Below, in pieces: positions 1-9,882 of a stretch of DNA of 31,960 nt; the first letter of the stretch is position 1; each line of letters starts with the position of its first letter. The DNA comes from a virus. Where the stretch lies: positions 1 through 31,960 of IMG/VR virus record IMGVR_UViG_3300008267_001663; one strand, written 5' to 3'. The notes under the pieces are model-generated. The model searched no databases. It saw nothing but the letters and a program-made list of their open reading frames with translations, and was not told where the DNA came from. The position numbers and the translations under genes were made by a program.

Positions 1-1452
1 AACTTTAGTGATTTCTACGATAGTAAATTTACTGAATACGGAAGAGCCAGGAGTTATTTTGATACTCCAGAGAATAAGAAATTCATGGCCGATATAAGGT
101 ATTCATATGAATTAGTAGCAGATTCAAGAATAAATTTACTTAATAGATTTTATCCAGAGAATAAAGTTTCTTTTGATTCAAGGTACGGTGGTATTAAAAA
201 ATTATTCCAGCGTGATAATACTTTGGTTTGTATACAAGAAACAAAGGTTGGCTATATTCCAATTAACGTATCCATCATAGAGGACCAGGTGGCTCAGGAA
301 AACGTAGCAACATCTACAAGGCTGCTCAATAAAATAAGGTATAGTGATTCTGGTAATATGGGTATAGGTAACGCTGTAGAATCATTTACCGAATACAGTG
401 GTACTATGTACTTTGTAGACCCAAATAGAAGTGAACCTGTTCAGATATCATATAACGGAATAAGGCCCATATCTGCTAAGATGAGTAAGTATTTTAAGAA
501 TACATTAAAAAACGCATCTGATAATAATGTTAAAATCATTGGGTATTACAACATTTATAATAAAGAGTACATAGTAACAACCGAGTCTACTGCTGGATTT
601 ATTAATCAATTAGCATTTAATGATACTAACTGGGAGTTCAATGAACCATACACTGTCAATAATGCAACACTTGCAATAGTGGGCTCACCTTCTAATGGTA
701 CATTATCTGCAATAACTGCAACTGGTAGTGTTGACTATACAGGTAATATTGGAACAACTGGATCAGATACATTTTCATTTAGCTTTACTCCAACAGGAGG
801 TGGTGCATCAGTTACTAAAAATGTATGTATCAATGTATCACAAGGCAACATAGATTTATTTAGTTTTATTCTTGGGTTTGTAGTAAATCAAGCATTGAGC
901 TCTTACTCTGATCCATCTAACATTATAGGTAACCTTGGTAACACTGCTCCAGTTGCTATATCGATATCTGCTGGTGGTCAGTATAGAATCAACGGAGGTG
1001 CTTGGACAAGTAGTTCAGGTTACTACTACCCTGGTGAACAAGTAGAGGTAAGAGTGTTTACTAGTGGTTCTTTAAATACAGAAACAACAACTACATTAAC
1101 AATAGGTAACAGAAGTGCTGTGTTCTCTGCTACAACGGAAACTGGAACACCTCCAGAACCTCCAACTCCAATACCTACTGAATACAGAGCGTATGGATAT
1201 GATGAGAATGGCTTAAGACAAGATGCGTGTATAGCAAACAATTTAACTGGATCGCCACAAACCGTTTACGCAGGAACTAATAACCCACTTGCCGTAACTC
1301 AGTTTTATAATGATATCGGACTAACAACACCGTGGCCTAATCTTCCAGGTGATGGTTACGCAGTAAGTTTTTCTACTGCAGCTAACACAGCCGTTAGATA
1401 TGCTGCTTTTGGTACGACCACTGGAGCTATAAGTGGTGTAATACCTTGTTAA
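1..1452 (+). CDS. Virion structural protein, propeller-like, C-terminal part
   Basis: The frame is open from base 1, so the true start lies upstream; 483 residues are visible. The first ~200 residues have the look of a phage beta-propeller structural protein, with blade-like strings such as ESFTEYSGTMYFVDPNRSEP followed by ISYNGIRPIS. I know this style from large virion proteins of Bacteroidota phages, but the exact role (tail tube, stabilisation, baseplate) is inferred. A bacterial Ig-like stretch follows (NNATLAIVGSPSNGTLSAIT, then DTFSFSFTPTGGG), then a second beta-rich segment and a Pro-rich linker (PPEPPTPIPT). The last ~92 residues (from base 1177) form a module ending in Cys that recurs almost unchanged at the end of the 15979-16485 gene. 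An ATG at 85 is internal to the open frame and is probably not the start. It lies 20 bases before the next virion gene. Confidence 0.7.
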   Translation, partial: NFSDFYDSKFTEYGRARSYFDTPENKKFMADIRYSYELVADSRINLLNRFYPENKVSFDSRYGGIKKLFQRDNTLVCIQETKVGYIPINVSIIEDQVAQENVATSTRLLNKIRYSDSGNMGIGNAVESFTEYSGTMYFVDPNRSEPVQISYNGIRPISAKMSKYFKNTLKNASDNNVKIIGYYNIYNKEYIVTTESTAGFINQLAFNDTNWEFNEPYTVNNATLAIVGSPSNGTLSAITATGSVDYTGNIGTTGSDTFSFSFTPTGGGASVTKNVCINVSQGNIDLFSFILGFVVNQALSSYSDPSNIIGNLGNTAPVAISISAGGQYRINGGAWTSSSGYYYPGEQVEVRVFTSGSLNTETTTTLTIGNRSAVFSATTETGTPPEPPTPIPTEYRAYGYDENGLRQDACIANNLTGSPQTVYAGTNNPLAVTQFYNDIGLTTPWPNLPGDGYAVSFSTAANTAVRYAAFGTTTGAISGVIPC

Positions 1453-1472
1453 TATAATAAATATATAAGAAT

Positions 1473-2396
1473 ATGTCAGTACAAGCAATACAGGGGATAC
1501 CTAAAACTATAAGTCTAACAGAAATTGGTAGGTCTACTGGATGGACTAGCTCTGGTGATATAGCTACTCATGAAATATGTAATGCTGGATACATAGAAGC
1601 AAAAGATATTTCATTTATATCTGGCGTTACGTATATTATTTATTACGATATTATATCGATATCTGGTGGCTACTTAAATGTAAGTATTGGTAGCTCTATA
1701 TCAGCTAATGTAACTACTCCTGGATTAAAGTCAGCAACTCTCGTGGCTGCAGGAGATTTAAAATTAAGGGTCTACTCAAATGCTAATTGTGTTATTCAAT
1801 TGATGGCCGTAACTAATAATGTAGTTAATACAAATAACAAGCAAAGAAGTACTATATCTTTTTCTCAGGAATTAAATAAGTGGACATCGTTTTACACATT
1901 TGTACCTGACACTGGGTGCTCGCTATTCACAAACCTATATACATATAAAAACGGTATAACTTACCTACACAATCCATTAGACCCTAATAGAGGATATATA
2001 TATGGTAACCAATACTATCCATACATAAAATCAGTTTTTAACGAAGCTCCATCTGTACAAAAGATGTTCCAATCTATAAACATGAACTCAGGTACATTAA
2101 TGATAACAGACGTTGGAGGAGTAACTACATCCCTTGGACAAATATCTAATCTTGATTCTTTATCGTTTTTACAACACACTCTAAATGATGGAGTTACATC
2201 AATAAACATATATAGCAAGGATGGTATTTATTTAGCAAGGTTCCTTAGAGATACATCTAGCGATGGAGGTTTGTCGTTTGGTAATTTACTTAAAGGTAAT
2301 TACATTACAGTTGATTTTTATGCTCAAGACCCAGACAACCTTAAGTTAATGTTTATGTCTGTAAAGAGTGTACCGAGTATAATTAATGTAAGATAA
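1473..2396 (+). CDS. Putative virion structural protein (307 aa)
   Basis: This gene follows the propeller-like gene closely and is probably co-transcribed with it. The N-terminal ~120 residues are beta-rich (SGYLNVSIGSSI-like strands), as in a small jelly-roll or carbohydrate-binding fold. From about residue 125 a stretch starting STISFSQELNKWTSFYTFVP and continuing with LYTYKNGITYLHN and FNEAPSVQKMFQSI resembles the C-terminal part of large virion proteins in Bacteroidota phages, which often read 'W-S-F-[YF] ... NG..Y.H ... NE.PS..K.F'. Function beyond 'virion component' cannot be told from sequence. A possible alternative is that this and the preceding gene together represent what is a single polypeptide in relatives. 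The stop is followed by an A/T-rich gap of 100 bases with an inverted repeat. Confidence 0.6.
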   Translation: MSVQAIQGIPKTISLTEIGRSTGWTSSGDIATHEICNAGYIEAKDISFISGVTYIIYYDIISISGGYLNVSIGSSISANVTTPGLKSATLVAAGDLKLRVYSNANCVIQLMAVTNNVVNTNNKQRSTISFSQELNKWTSFYTFVPDTGCSLFTNLYTYKNGITYLHNPLDPNRGYIYGNQYYPYIKSVFNEAPSVQKMFQSINMNSGTLMITDVGGVTTSLGQISNLDSLSFLQHTLNDGVTSINIYSKDGIYLARFLRDTSSDGGLSFGNLLKGNYITVDFYAQDPDNLKLMFMSVKSVPSIINVR

Positions 2397-2409
2397 AATA
2401 ATTCCTTAA

Positions 2410-2467
2410 TTTTAATTACATCGAATTCTATGGAATTAAAATAATTACTTAATTTTAGGTAAATTTG
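2410..2467 (+). promoter_or_regulatory. A/T inverted repeat and TAnnTTTG box
   Basis: The gap between the virion genes holds a 9-bp inverted repeat (ATTTTAATT and AATTAAAAT, loop about 16 bases), then TAAATTTG at 2460-2467, which fits the Bacteroidota -7 box TAnnTTTG. No TTTG lies at the usual 19-21 base spacing upstream, so this is a weak promoter candidate. The inverted repeat could be a weak transcription stop. Transcription of the internal-protein operon may restart here. Confidence 0.35.
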
Positions 2468-2496
2468 TAAACAAGTAATAATAAAAATATAATATT

Positions 2497-3258
2497 ATGC
2501 CATTACCAATAGGTTTAGCTATAGCTGCTGGAGCAGGTTTATTGAAAGCTGGTGCAGGTGTTTACCAGCAAGCAAAAGGAAAAAAAATGCTTAAGAAAAC
2601 CATTGACCCTGGATATAAAATTCCAAAGGGATTTGGTAGAAACTTAGCTGAATCTGAGCAGATGGCAAAATCTGGTCTTGGATCTCAACAATATAACCAA
2701 GCTCAACAAAGCATAAGTAGAAACGTAGGTACAGGTGTAAGAGCCTTATCTAGGTCAGCAAACCCTGCAGCAGGTGTAGCAGGATTAGTTAGAGCACAGA
2801 ACGATGCAACAATGGGATTAGATGTATCTAATGCAGCAGCTAAGAGACAGAATATCTTACAAGCTATGGGTGCAAGACGTGAGATGGCAGGACAACAGCT
2901 CGCCCAACAACAATACGCACAGAACAGGTACTTCGATAAAGTAAACGAAGCTAATGCTAGAATTGGTGCAGGTACTCAAAATATATTTGGTGGATTAAGT
3001 GATATTGGAACTGCAGGGTTAATGGGAATGGCTGGTAAAGGAACTTCTTCAGTTTCTCCTAATGTTGATGCAGGTGCTTATACTGGTAGCTTTGGTACAA
3101 ATCCATCTGTTGGTCAATTTGGAACTAGATTAGGTGGAAGTCAATCAGGTGGATTCGGTTCTGGTATGTTACCAGGTCTTCCATTTATTCCAAGACAAAT
3201 TGGAAAATTTACTCCAAAATCATTCCCAGCAAGTTCTGAAAATCCTTATAATTTGTAA
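2497..3258 (+). CDS. Internal virion / DNA-injection protein (253 aa)
   Basis: The protein opens with a glycine/alanine-rich hydrophobic helix (LPIGLAIAAGAGLLKAGAG), followed by YQQAKGKKMLKKTIDPGYKI and then a long Gln/Ala-rich helical stretch (QQYNQAQQSISRNVGTGVRA; MGARREMAGQQLAQQQYAQN), ending in a Gly/Ser-rich tail. This layout is typical of a widespread Bacteroidota-phage family placed among internal core or ejected proteins, comparable in position and style with T7 gp14. I infer that it sits inside the virion and enters the host envelope with the DNA. The next gene starts 9 bases downstream, so the set 2497-13677 looks like one transcription unit. The start is the first ATG after the TAnnTTTG box, preceded by an A/T-rich leader. 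Confidence 0.6.
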   Translation: MPLPIGLAIAAGAGLLKAGAGVYQQAKGKKMLKKTIDPGYKIPKGFGRNLAESEQMAKSGLGSQQYNQAQQSISRNVGTGVRALSRSANPAAGVAGLVRAQNDATMGLDVSNAAAKRQNILQAMGARREMAGQQLAQQQYAQNRYFDKVNEANARIGAGTQNIFGGLSDIGTAGLMGMAGKGTSSVSPNVDAGAYTGSFGTNPSVGQFGTRLGGSQSGGFGSGMLPGLPFIPRQIGKFTPKSFPASSENPYNL

Positions 3259-3267
3259 ATTTAAAAA

Positions 3268-4575
3268 ATGGCAATTAGAACAGGTATAGGTGTAGGTGCG
3301 GCTCAAATAGCTGACACTAGCGGCATTATGAATGCTTATGCTAGACAGATAGCTCAACAACAAAGAGCACAAGCAGCTCAAGCACAAAGAGAATTCCTTA
3401 GTGCAGAAAAAGAAAAAGAAAGATCGGAAAGAGCAGCAGCTAAGTTTGATGAGGATTTAGCAGACATAATGGCTAGTGCTAAGCTTGGAGGTATTAGAAA
3501 TATTGATGTTGAAGAAATTACAAAAGCATATAATGAAGTAAAAGACTTCTATTCAAAATCTGGATCTTTAAAGGATTCCGAGAAGCCATTATTTAGGGCT
3601 GAGTTAAGGAATAGAATGAATACAATAAACGATGCGGCCATAAATTCAAAAGAAGTAGAGAAAAAAAGATACGATATAGCATCAAAAGTTGCACAAAATC
3701 CGTGGGATTATGATCCTAAAGTAATTCAAGACTTAGATTATATTAATAAAACTCCATTAAGTAAGCTTGGTTCTTTTGCTAATGTTGATATAATGAATTA
3801 TCAAAGGCTCCCTAACTTTGGATTGATAGATACTATTATAGATGATACCTATGACTTAGGTAAAGAGAACGCTAAATTTGCTGGAGAGATACGTGAAAAA
3901 GGTCAAAGATTAAAAGTTAAAAGAATTGGTCAAGATTTTATTCAAAATAATTTAATACAGAGATTCACAAGCTCACCAGAGGCTATAAGAGCTATTAGTA
4001 ATCTTTATTCAAGAGAGTTAGGTAAACAACCAACTGATCAAGAGCTTACCAATTACATAATGGATAAGTACAAGACTAAGCATAGCTTTGATTATGTTGG
4101 AGAACCATTGGACCTTAAGGAACCTAAAGAAGGCGGTGCAGATCAAGATAAGTATACTTATAGACAACAAGTAATTACTGGAGCACTTCAAAATGATAAG
4201 GATTCTATAAATAAAATAAAGGCTGCATTACCTGAGGGAACTACTATAGAAAGATATAAATCATATCCTACAGCAAAGTCAAAGGGTGGTTATAATTTAT
4301 TAAAAATAACTATACCACAAGGTATTGATGCTAAAGGAAATCCTTTGCCAAGATTAGAACAAACAATTGAAGCATCTAGAGGTGAAGGTGTTATTAAACT
4401 TAATAGGATACTAAATACATACACAGGAGAAAATATATCTGACAGTAAATTGGGTATTAAAGGTGGTAAGCTTGCTGGAGAGCAGATAAAGGTTAATATA
4501 CCTAAATCATCTCCCACTAAAATAAAAGGAACTTACGCTGGATTAGATAAAGACGGAAACCCAATTTTTAAATAA
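3268..4575 (+). CDS. Putative internal virion protein, coiled coil (435 aa)
   Basis: Residues ~25-75 are strongly helical and charged, with Ala/Gln/Glu-rich runs (RQIAQQQRAQAAQAQREFLS), as expected for a coiled-coil internal-core protein. The rest is a mixed alpha/beta region rich in Lys, Asp and Asn without a motif I recognise. There is no signal peptide and no membrane helix. It lies between the gp14-like gene and the 1765-residue gene, 9 and 6 bases from its neighbours, so it is very likely part of the same ejectosome or internal-core set. T7 places gp14, gp15 and gp16 in this order, and this gene has the gp15 position. That comparison rests on gene order and size class only, not on visible homology. 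Confidence 0.5.
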   Translation: MAIRTGIGVGAAQIADTSGIMNAYARQIAQQQRAQAAQAQREFLSAEKEKERSERAAAKFDEDLADIMASAKLGGIRNIDVEEITKAYNEVKDFYSKSGSLKDSEKPLFRAELRNRMNTINDAAINSKEVEKKRYDIASKVAQNPWDYDPKVIQDLDYINKTPLSKLGSFANVDIMNYQRLPNFGLIDTIIDDTYDLGKENAKFAGEIREKGQRLKVKRIGQDFIQNNLIQRFTSSPEAIRAISNLYSRELGKQPTDQELTNYIMDKYKTKHSFDYVGEPLDLKEPKEGGADQDKYTYRQQVITGALQNDKDSINKIKAALPEGTTIERYKSYPTAKSKGGYNLLKITIPQGIDAKGNPLPRLEQTIEASRGEGVIKLNRILNTYTGENISDSKLGIKGGKLAGEQIKVNIPKSSPTKIKGTYAGLDKDGNPIFK

Positions 4576-4581
4576 TAAACT

Positions 4582-7500
4582 ATGCAACAGGATCCACTGA
4601 CATTAGATAATAGTAGGAAAACTCAACTTGACAGCAACATTAAAAAGATGCTTGAAGGTGGTGCTTCAAATGATGATGTAATGTCTTATGCTAGTGATTT
4701 CAAAAATAAATTTGGAGTAAAAAAAAAAGACGATTTTCAAGTCGATTCTCAGATTGGTTCAGAGCCTTTACCGATTGGCTCAAAGCCTTTCCAAGCCCAA
4801 GTAGATACTAATATAGGTGCAGGCTCAGATTTTATAGGTGGTTTTGCAAGACTTGTTGCTAAATCAAACCCATACGGAAGCCCAGTATTAGCAGCAACTG
4901 CCGATGTTCTTGGTAGCAAGGCGGAACAAGTAGTTGAAAAACTACGTTCAGGTTCATCTTCAAAACAATACGAAGAAAAAATTCAACAAGGTTTTGACTT
5001 AACAAAGGGCGTATTTACAAAAGAAAACGCTAAGGCACTTCCATTGATGATTTCAAGATTTGCAGGTGACTTAGGTCTTGCAATACCAACAGCTGGTGCA
5101 TCTTACTTAGCACAGAATTATAATCAAGGATTAAAAGAATTTGATAAAGCGATTGGAAATAGAACGACAGATGACCCTGCTTCGTTGAATAACGCAAGAG
5201 AATTATTTGGGGTTGCCTATAGTACTATTAGTAGTGTAGCTGATAAATACTCATTAGGTTTTATGACCAAAAGTAATCCTGTTGCTAAAAAAGTAAAGCA
5301 AGCTATTCTAAAAGAAACAGTTCAAGAACTTGCAACAAAAGCAACAGGAAAGATTACTGCGGATGTTATTGAAGAAACTGCAAGTCGAATAGCTAAAAAG
5401 GGATTAAATAAATTTAAGTCAGTTGGTCTTAAGGGATTAACATCAGCAGGTGTAGAAGGTGGTACAGAGGTTATAACAGGAGTTGGAACAGACTTAGCTA
5501 AAATGGCTACTAATTTACTTACTGACAAAAATATATTTAATGAAGAAGAAGTTATAGAAGACTTTTGGAAGAACAGATTAAATGAATTTGGAGGGGGTGC
5601 AGTATTAGGTGGTATTACAGGAAGTGCTATCAGAGGTATTAAGTCGGTTGATGATATGGTAGCAGAAAGAGTTTCTTCGGCTACAAATTTAAATAATGTT
5701 GTAGCGGTAGCACGAGAAATTGAACAAGATTTAATAACAAGATATAATGAAGGTTCTTTAGATGTAGATAGATATGATGAAATAATTAAAAATCTAAATA
5801 AATATGTTAAGGCTACCGAGTCTATACCTTTCGATATAGGTGCTAAAAAACGTAAGGAAGCCATACAGTCTATTGTAGATAGGGACAGGGTTGCTGAAGA
5901 AATAAAGGTTAAGCAAGAACAAATGAGTGTTTCTGACGAGTCTTTAGTGCCTCAAGCACAACAAGAGTTAGATATTCTTGAAGCTAAGAAACAAAGCTTG
6001 AATGATAATATTGTTGAAGCTACGGCAGATGAAAAATTCAAATATTCAAAAGACCCCGAAAAAGATTTGTATTATAAGCAATTAGGAGAAGATGGAGAGT
6101 TAGAAGAAATATCTAAGCAACAATATGAATTAGAAACACAATCTGTTCCAAAAGAAAAGGCACAAGAAATTAAAACACTTGCCAAGCCAACATTTGACAC
6201 CGAAGAGCAGTTAGTAGAAGAGATTCGTGCAGCAGAAAAGGAGTTTAACGAAACAGGTGACTCTGCTGAATACCAACTTAAAATCAACGACTTAAATACA
6301 AGGCTTGAGAACTTAGTTCCTGCTCCTGAAGTAGAAGTAGCTCAACCAACTGAAGAGGCTGAGATAGAATCTAAAAAGGCTGATATAGAAAAAAGAATTG
6401 AAGAGGATAAAAAACAACTAGGTAAAAAAGTTTTATATAATGGTTCTGATAGAAAGTTTGTAGAACTTACTACTAGAGGTCCTATTCAATTAGAAGATAT
6501 TGAAGGTAAAAATGAAATTTTTATTTATATAAAACAATCTGATGGTTCTGTAAAGTTTGGCAAAGCAAAAAGAGATACTAATGGTTTGTGGTCATGGTCT
6601 ATAGCTCCAATTGGCAGGAGTGGATTATCTGATAATGAGCTATTCGAAAGTTTATCTGGTAGTAAAATAAGAAAAGCAGAGGTTGTTGAAGAAAGAGATT
6701 ATGATGCAGAACTAGCCGAATTAGAAACCCCTAAACCAAAAATAGATGCCGTTCAAGTCGAAGCAGCAGGTCAAGTACCTGTACTCACAGAAGCCCCAGT
6801 TGGCGAAGAAGTGGAGCAAGGAAAACCCCAACCAGAAGCTAAAGTCGTTACCGAAGAAGGTGTCAAGGCAGAAGAAAAAATAAAAACAGCTATTGATGAT
6901 TTACAAAAAGCAAGAAGTGTAAAGTGGTATATGGAGCCTGTTTTTTCTTCAGAATCAATCGGTCAACCTAAAAGTTATGAACCTAATGGTTTTACATATG
7001 ACATGGTTGATACATCAGAAGGTAAGGCAACAATAATAAATACGTATGATGCAGAAGGTAAAATTGCTGCAACTATGTCTATATTAGATGCCCCTTCAGG
7101 AGATTCTCCTAAAGGAGCTTTCAAGATATCTACAAGAGAAGATGTTAAAAAGCAAGGGTATGCTTCAAGACTTTTAGACGAAGCTTCTAAAATGGGATAT
7201 GATATTCCTTCTTTAATAAAAAACAATAGTTTTAGTACTTCGGGAAGAAATTTATTACGGTCATGGCTTGATAATAAATTAAAAACCATTACCCAAGAAC
7301 AAACCCCTGCACAAAAAGTAGAACAACTAAGAGCGGCCGAACAAGTTGAACTAAAAGCTGCAATACCTAATGCAGACCAATATTTAACAGATGGTAAGGT
7401 AGATAGAGCTAAGATTACAGATGCTAAAGACTTAAAGAAGTTTGATAAAATCTACGATAAGTACGATAAGCTCATTACTCCTCGGTTAAAAGAAGCAAAA

Positions 7501-9879
7501 GCTGATGCTGAAGTAGCAAAGCTATACGCTTTACTTGGTACACCAGATGGAGAACCTAGATTTAGATTATCAGATGAAGTAGAAGAACCACTTACATCGG
7601 ATGTAGAGTCTATTGAAAAAGAAATGAATGCAATGCCTGAAGTTGAACTTAACTTCACTGAGCCAGAAGTTTCACAAAAGGGATTAAAGGTAGACCCAGT
7701 ATCCGAATCCAATTCATTAGTTAAAATTGCTAAAAAGGTAGGTGATGCATTACTAAAGCCTATACAGTTCTTTAACGGTATACCTATGATAACTGGTATG
7801 TCAGATATATTATCAGCTGGAAAGATAAAAGATTCAACTGGTAAACCGATGGATGTTGAAGGTGGTTTATTATTTAATGTGTTAGGTAAGAATAAAAATG
7901 CTGCGTGGGCTGGTGTAGACAAAAAAGGTGCTAAAGAACAATACGATAATGCTGTAAAACTATATAATTCAAACAAGGAACTATTCGATAGACTATGGTC
8001 TGAAGGAAGACTTCCTGATGGTCATGTGCCAATGGCTATTATGAGAATGGGTAATGAAGCAGTTAATTCTAATGAAGCTGTATTTAGATGGGTGCTTCCG
8101 ACAATAGAGGGTCTTCCTAAGCAAAACAGGATAGACGCAATGAATGTGTTTACTGAAACTTTACAAAGCAAATCAGATGCTATTACAAATAAATTAAACG
8201 AATTTGGTAAAGGAAAATTATCTCAAGCTGTTTTAAAAGAATTAGGATTACTTAACAGTACATTAAAGTTCATAAAAGACAATAAAATAACCGACCTAGG
8301 TCAGTTCTTTAAAGAAATAGTTTCAGACTCTAATAAAAGAGCTAAAGGCAATTCGGGGTCTACGTTATCTTTACCAAATAAAACATTTATATATAATTTA
8401 ATTTTTGCACCCAAGCGTATTAAGACTGCTAGTAAGCCAGTTGTTAAGGCATTACTAAGTGGTACAGATAACTCTAAGAATAAAATATTTACATCTGATT
8501 TTATCTATAGCTCTATAGGTGAGCCATCAATGTTGAAAAGCAGACAGGGTGAAGTTGTTAGTATAGTTGGTATAGATGTAAAGAATGGTGGTGTAATAAA
8601 GGTAGATCACGGAAACTATGGTTTTGGTCCTAAGGGTAAAACAATTGCATTAATCGAAAACCCTACCCACGGTATAGATGTATTTCCAGAATGGAAAGCT
8701 AAAGCTTCAAGAGTATTTAAAAGGAGTGATTCCAATGATCCTAATAAAGAAGGTAAATACCCATCTCCAGAAAATGTAGCAACGCAAACTGGTGGAGCAT
8801 TTTTCGGAGATAGTGCAATGAAAGGTGCGAAGGTTTTTGCAGATGTTATATCTGATTTAAATCTTTTAATTGGTAAGCTTAGGTATGCTTTCCCAAGTGT
8901 AAGTGTATCAACTACTCAAGAAGAATTTAATAATATAATTAATAGTCCAGATGTAAGAACTCAGGTATCGGATGGTAAAGTAATACTTGGTTTAACAAAA
9001 GATGGTAAGATATACTTGAATCCTGAGATGTCTTCTCTTCAAACACCAATACATGAGTTTGGACACATATGGATTGATTTCTTACGATCAAAGGCATCTG
9101 GTCCAAAGGGTACTGCTTTCTTGAATAAGGGATTAGAATTAGTTAAAAATACAAAAGAGCACAAGAAGGCAATTGAAAAATATGGTGATACTGAGATAGC
9201 ACTAGAAGAAGCATTGGTTGAACTAATGGCTAATAAAGGGGCAACAATAATATCAGCAGCACAAAGATCAAATTTCTTGTCGTGGATGAATGGCGTATTT
9301 AAATACATACAACAAAAGTTTACTACATTTGATGTCACATTTAAAAATAAAGATAAGGTATCTGAGATAATATCTAAATTAACTTTAGATGAGTTTATAA
9401 ATATAGGCTTAGCTGATTTATTTTCAGGTAAAGAATTATCTACTAAATTTGATCCAGGACTTTCTGAGTCTGCATTTAAAGCTAGGATGTCTGCCATTAC
9501 AGATATAAATGAAATAGTAAAGATAGGATTAGATAATGGAATATCTATAGATTCAATAACAAAAGTACTTAAAGATAAAAACTTTAATGAAAAAGAAATA
9601 TCCCTTGCTGTTTATAATGCAATTAGTAAAGATATTAAACTAGATGAATCTAATGTAGAAAATGCTATTGAGTTACTAGATGAAATTGAAGATAACAAAA
9701 GAAAGGCTGAACGTGCAAGCAGTAAAAGAAAAGCTGATCTTGAGCAAAAAATATCAGAAGCAGAAACCGAATTAGATAAGATACAAGAAGAAGCTAAAAT
9801 AGTTAAGGTTATTAACGATAACTTTGATAAGATTAAAAAAGATTTAAAAGAACAAGGACTACTAAACGTAAAATGCTAA
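4582..9879 (+). CDS. Giant internal virion protein with zincin-like motif (1765 aa)
   Basis: This multi-domain giant is typical of phage ejected or polyvalent proteins. In order: a Gly/Ala-rich segment at ~70-180 (ALPLMISRFAGDLGLAIPTA) that could insert in a membrane; a second Gly-rich amphipathic piece near 340 (GGGAVLGGITGSAIRG); long Glu/Lys coiled coils (~360-620 and again 1690-1765); a small stretch at ~845-880 (KKQGYASRLLDEASKMGYDI) resembling the acetyl-CoA loop of GNAT acetyltransferases; a conserved-looking block at ~1060-1170; and HEFGH at 1491-1495, the zinc-metalloprotease HExxH motif, followed by acidic residues (ALEEALVELMA) that could supply the third ligand. Its position matches T7 gp16, which is also very large and enzymatic. 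Protease activity could open the peptidoglycan layer or process partners; this is inference. Confidence 0.6.
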   Translation: MQQDPLTLDNSRKTQLDSNIKKMLEGGASNDDVMSYASDFKNKFGVKKKDDFQVDSQIGSEPLPIGSKPFQAQVDTNIGAGSDFIGGFARLVAKSNPYGSPVLAATADVLGSKAEQVVEKLRSGSSSKQYEEKIQQGFDLTKGVFTKENAKALPLMISRFAGDLGLAIPTAGASYLAQNYNQGLKEFDKAIGNRTTDDPASLNNARELFGVAYSTISSVADKYSLGFMTKSNPVAKKVKQAILKETVQELATKATGKITADVIEETASRIAKKGLNKFKSVGLKGLTSAGVEGGTEVITGVGTDLAKMATNLLTDKNIFNEEEVIEDFWKNRLNEFGGGAVLGGITGSAIRGIKSVDDMVAERVSSATNLNNVVAVAREIEQDLITRYNEGSLDVDRYDEIIKNLNKYVKATESIPFDIGAKKRKEAIQSIVDRDRVAEEIKVKQEQMSVSDESLVPQAQQELDILEAKKQSLNDNIVEATADEKFKYSKDPEKDLYYKQLGEDGELEEISKQQYELETQSVPKEKAQEIKTLAKPTFDTEEQLVEEIRAAEKEFNETGDSAEYQLKINDLNTRLENLVPAPEVEVAQPTEEAEIESKKADIEKRIEEDKKQLGKKVLYNGSDRKFVELTTRGPIQLEDIEGKNEIFIYIKQSDGSVKFGKAKRDTNGLWSWSIAPIGRSGLSDNELFESLSGSKIRKAEVVEERDYDAELAELETPKPKIDAVQVEAAGQVPVLTEAPVGEEVEQGKPQPEAKVVTEEGVKAEEKIKTAIDDLQKARSVKWYMEPVFSSESIGQPKSYEPNGFTYDMVDTSEGKATIINTYDAEGKIAATMSILDAPSGDSPKGAFKISTREDVKKQGYASRLLDEASKMGYDIPSLIKNNSFSTSGRNLLRSWLDNKLKTITQEQTPAQKVEQLRAAEQVELKAAIPNADQYLTDGKVDRAKITDAKDLKKFDKIYDKYDKLITPRLKEAKADAEVAKLYALLGTPDGEPRFRLSDEVEEPLTSDVESIEKEMNAMPEVELNFTEPEVSQKGLKVDPVSESNSLVKIAKKVGDALLKPIQFFNGIPMITGMSDILSAGKIKDSTGKPMDVEGGLLFNVLGKNKNAAWAGVDKKGAKEQYDNAVKLYNSNKELFDRLWSEGRLPDGHVPMAIMRMGNEAVNSNEAVFRWVLPTIEGLPKQNRIDAMNVFTETLQSKSDAITNKLNEFGKGKLSQAVLKELGLLNSTLKFIKDNKITDLGQFFKEIVSDSNKRAKGNSGSTLSLPNKTFIYNLIFAPKRIKTASKPVVKALLSGTDNSKNKIFTSDFIYSSIGEPSMLKSRQGEVVSIVGIDVKNGGVIKVDHGNYGFGPKGKTIALIENPTHGIDVFPEWKAKASRVFKRSDSNDPNKEGKYPSPENVATQTGGAFFGDSAMKGAKVFADVISDLNLLIGKLRYAFPSVSVSTTQEEFNNIINSPDVRTQVSDGKVILGLTKDGKIYLNPEMSSLQTPIHEFGHIWIDFLRSKASGPKGTAFLNKGLELVKNTKEHKKAIEKYGDTEIALEEALVELMANKGATIISAAQRSNFLSWMNGVFKYIQQKFTTFDVTFKNKDKVSEIISKLTLDEFINIGLADLFSGKELSTKFDPGLSESAFKARMSAITDINEIVKIGLDNGISIDSITKVLKDKNFNEKEISLAVYNAISKDIKLDESNVENAIELLDEIEDNKRKAERASSKRKADLEQKISEAETELDKIQEEAKIVKVINDNFDKIKKDLKEQGLLNVKC

Positions 9880-9882
9880 GTC

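Noticed and set aside
5322-7976. Several - strand open frames inside the 1765-residue gene
   Set aside because: The + strand gene is continuous and phage-like; the antisense frames have Ser/Leu-rich shadow composition.
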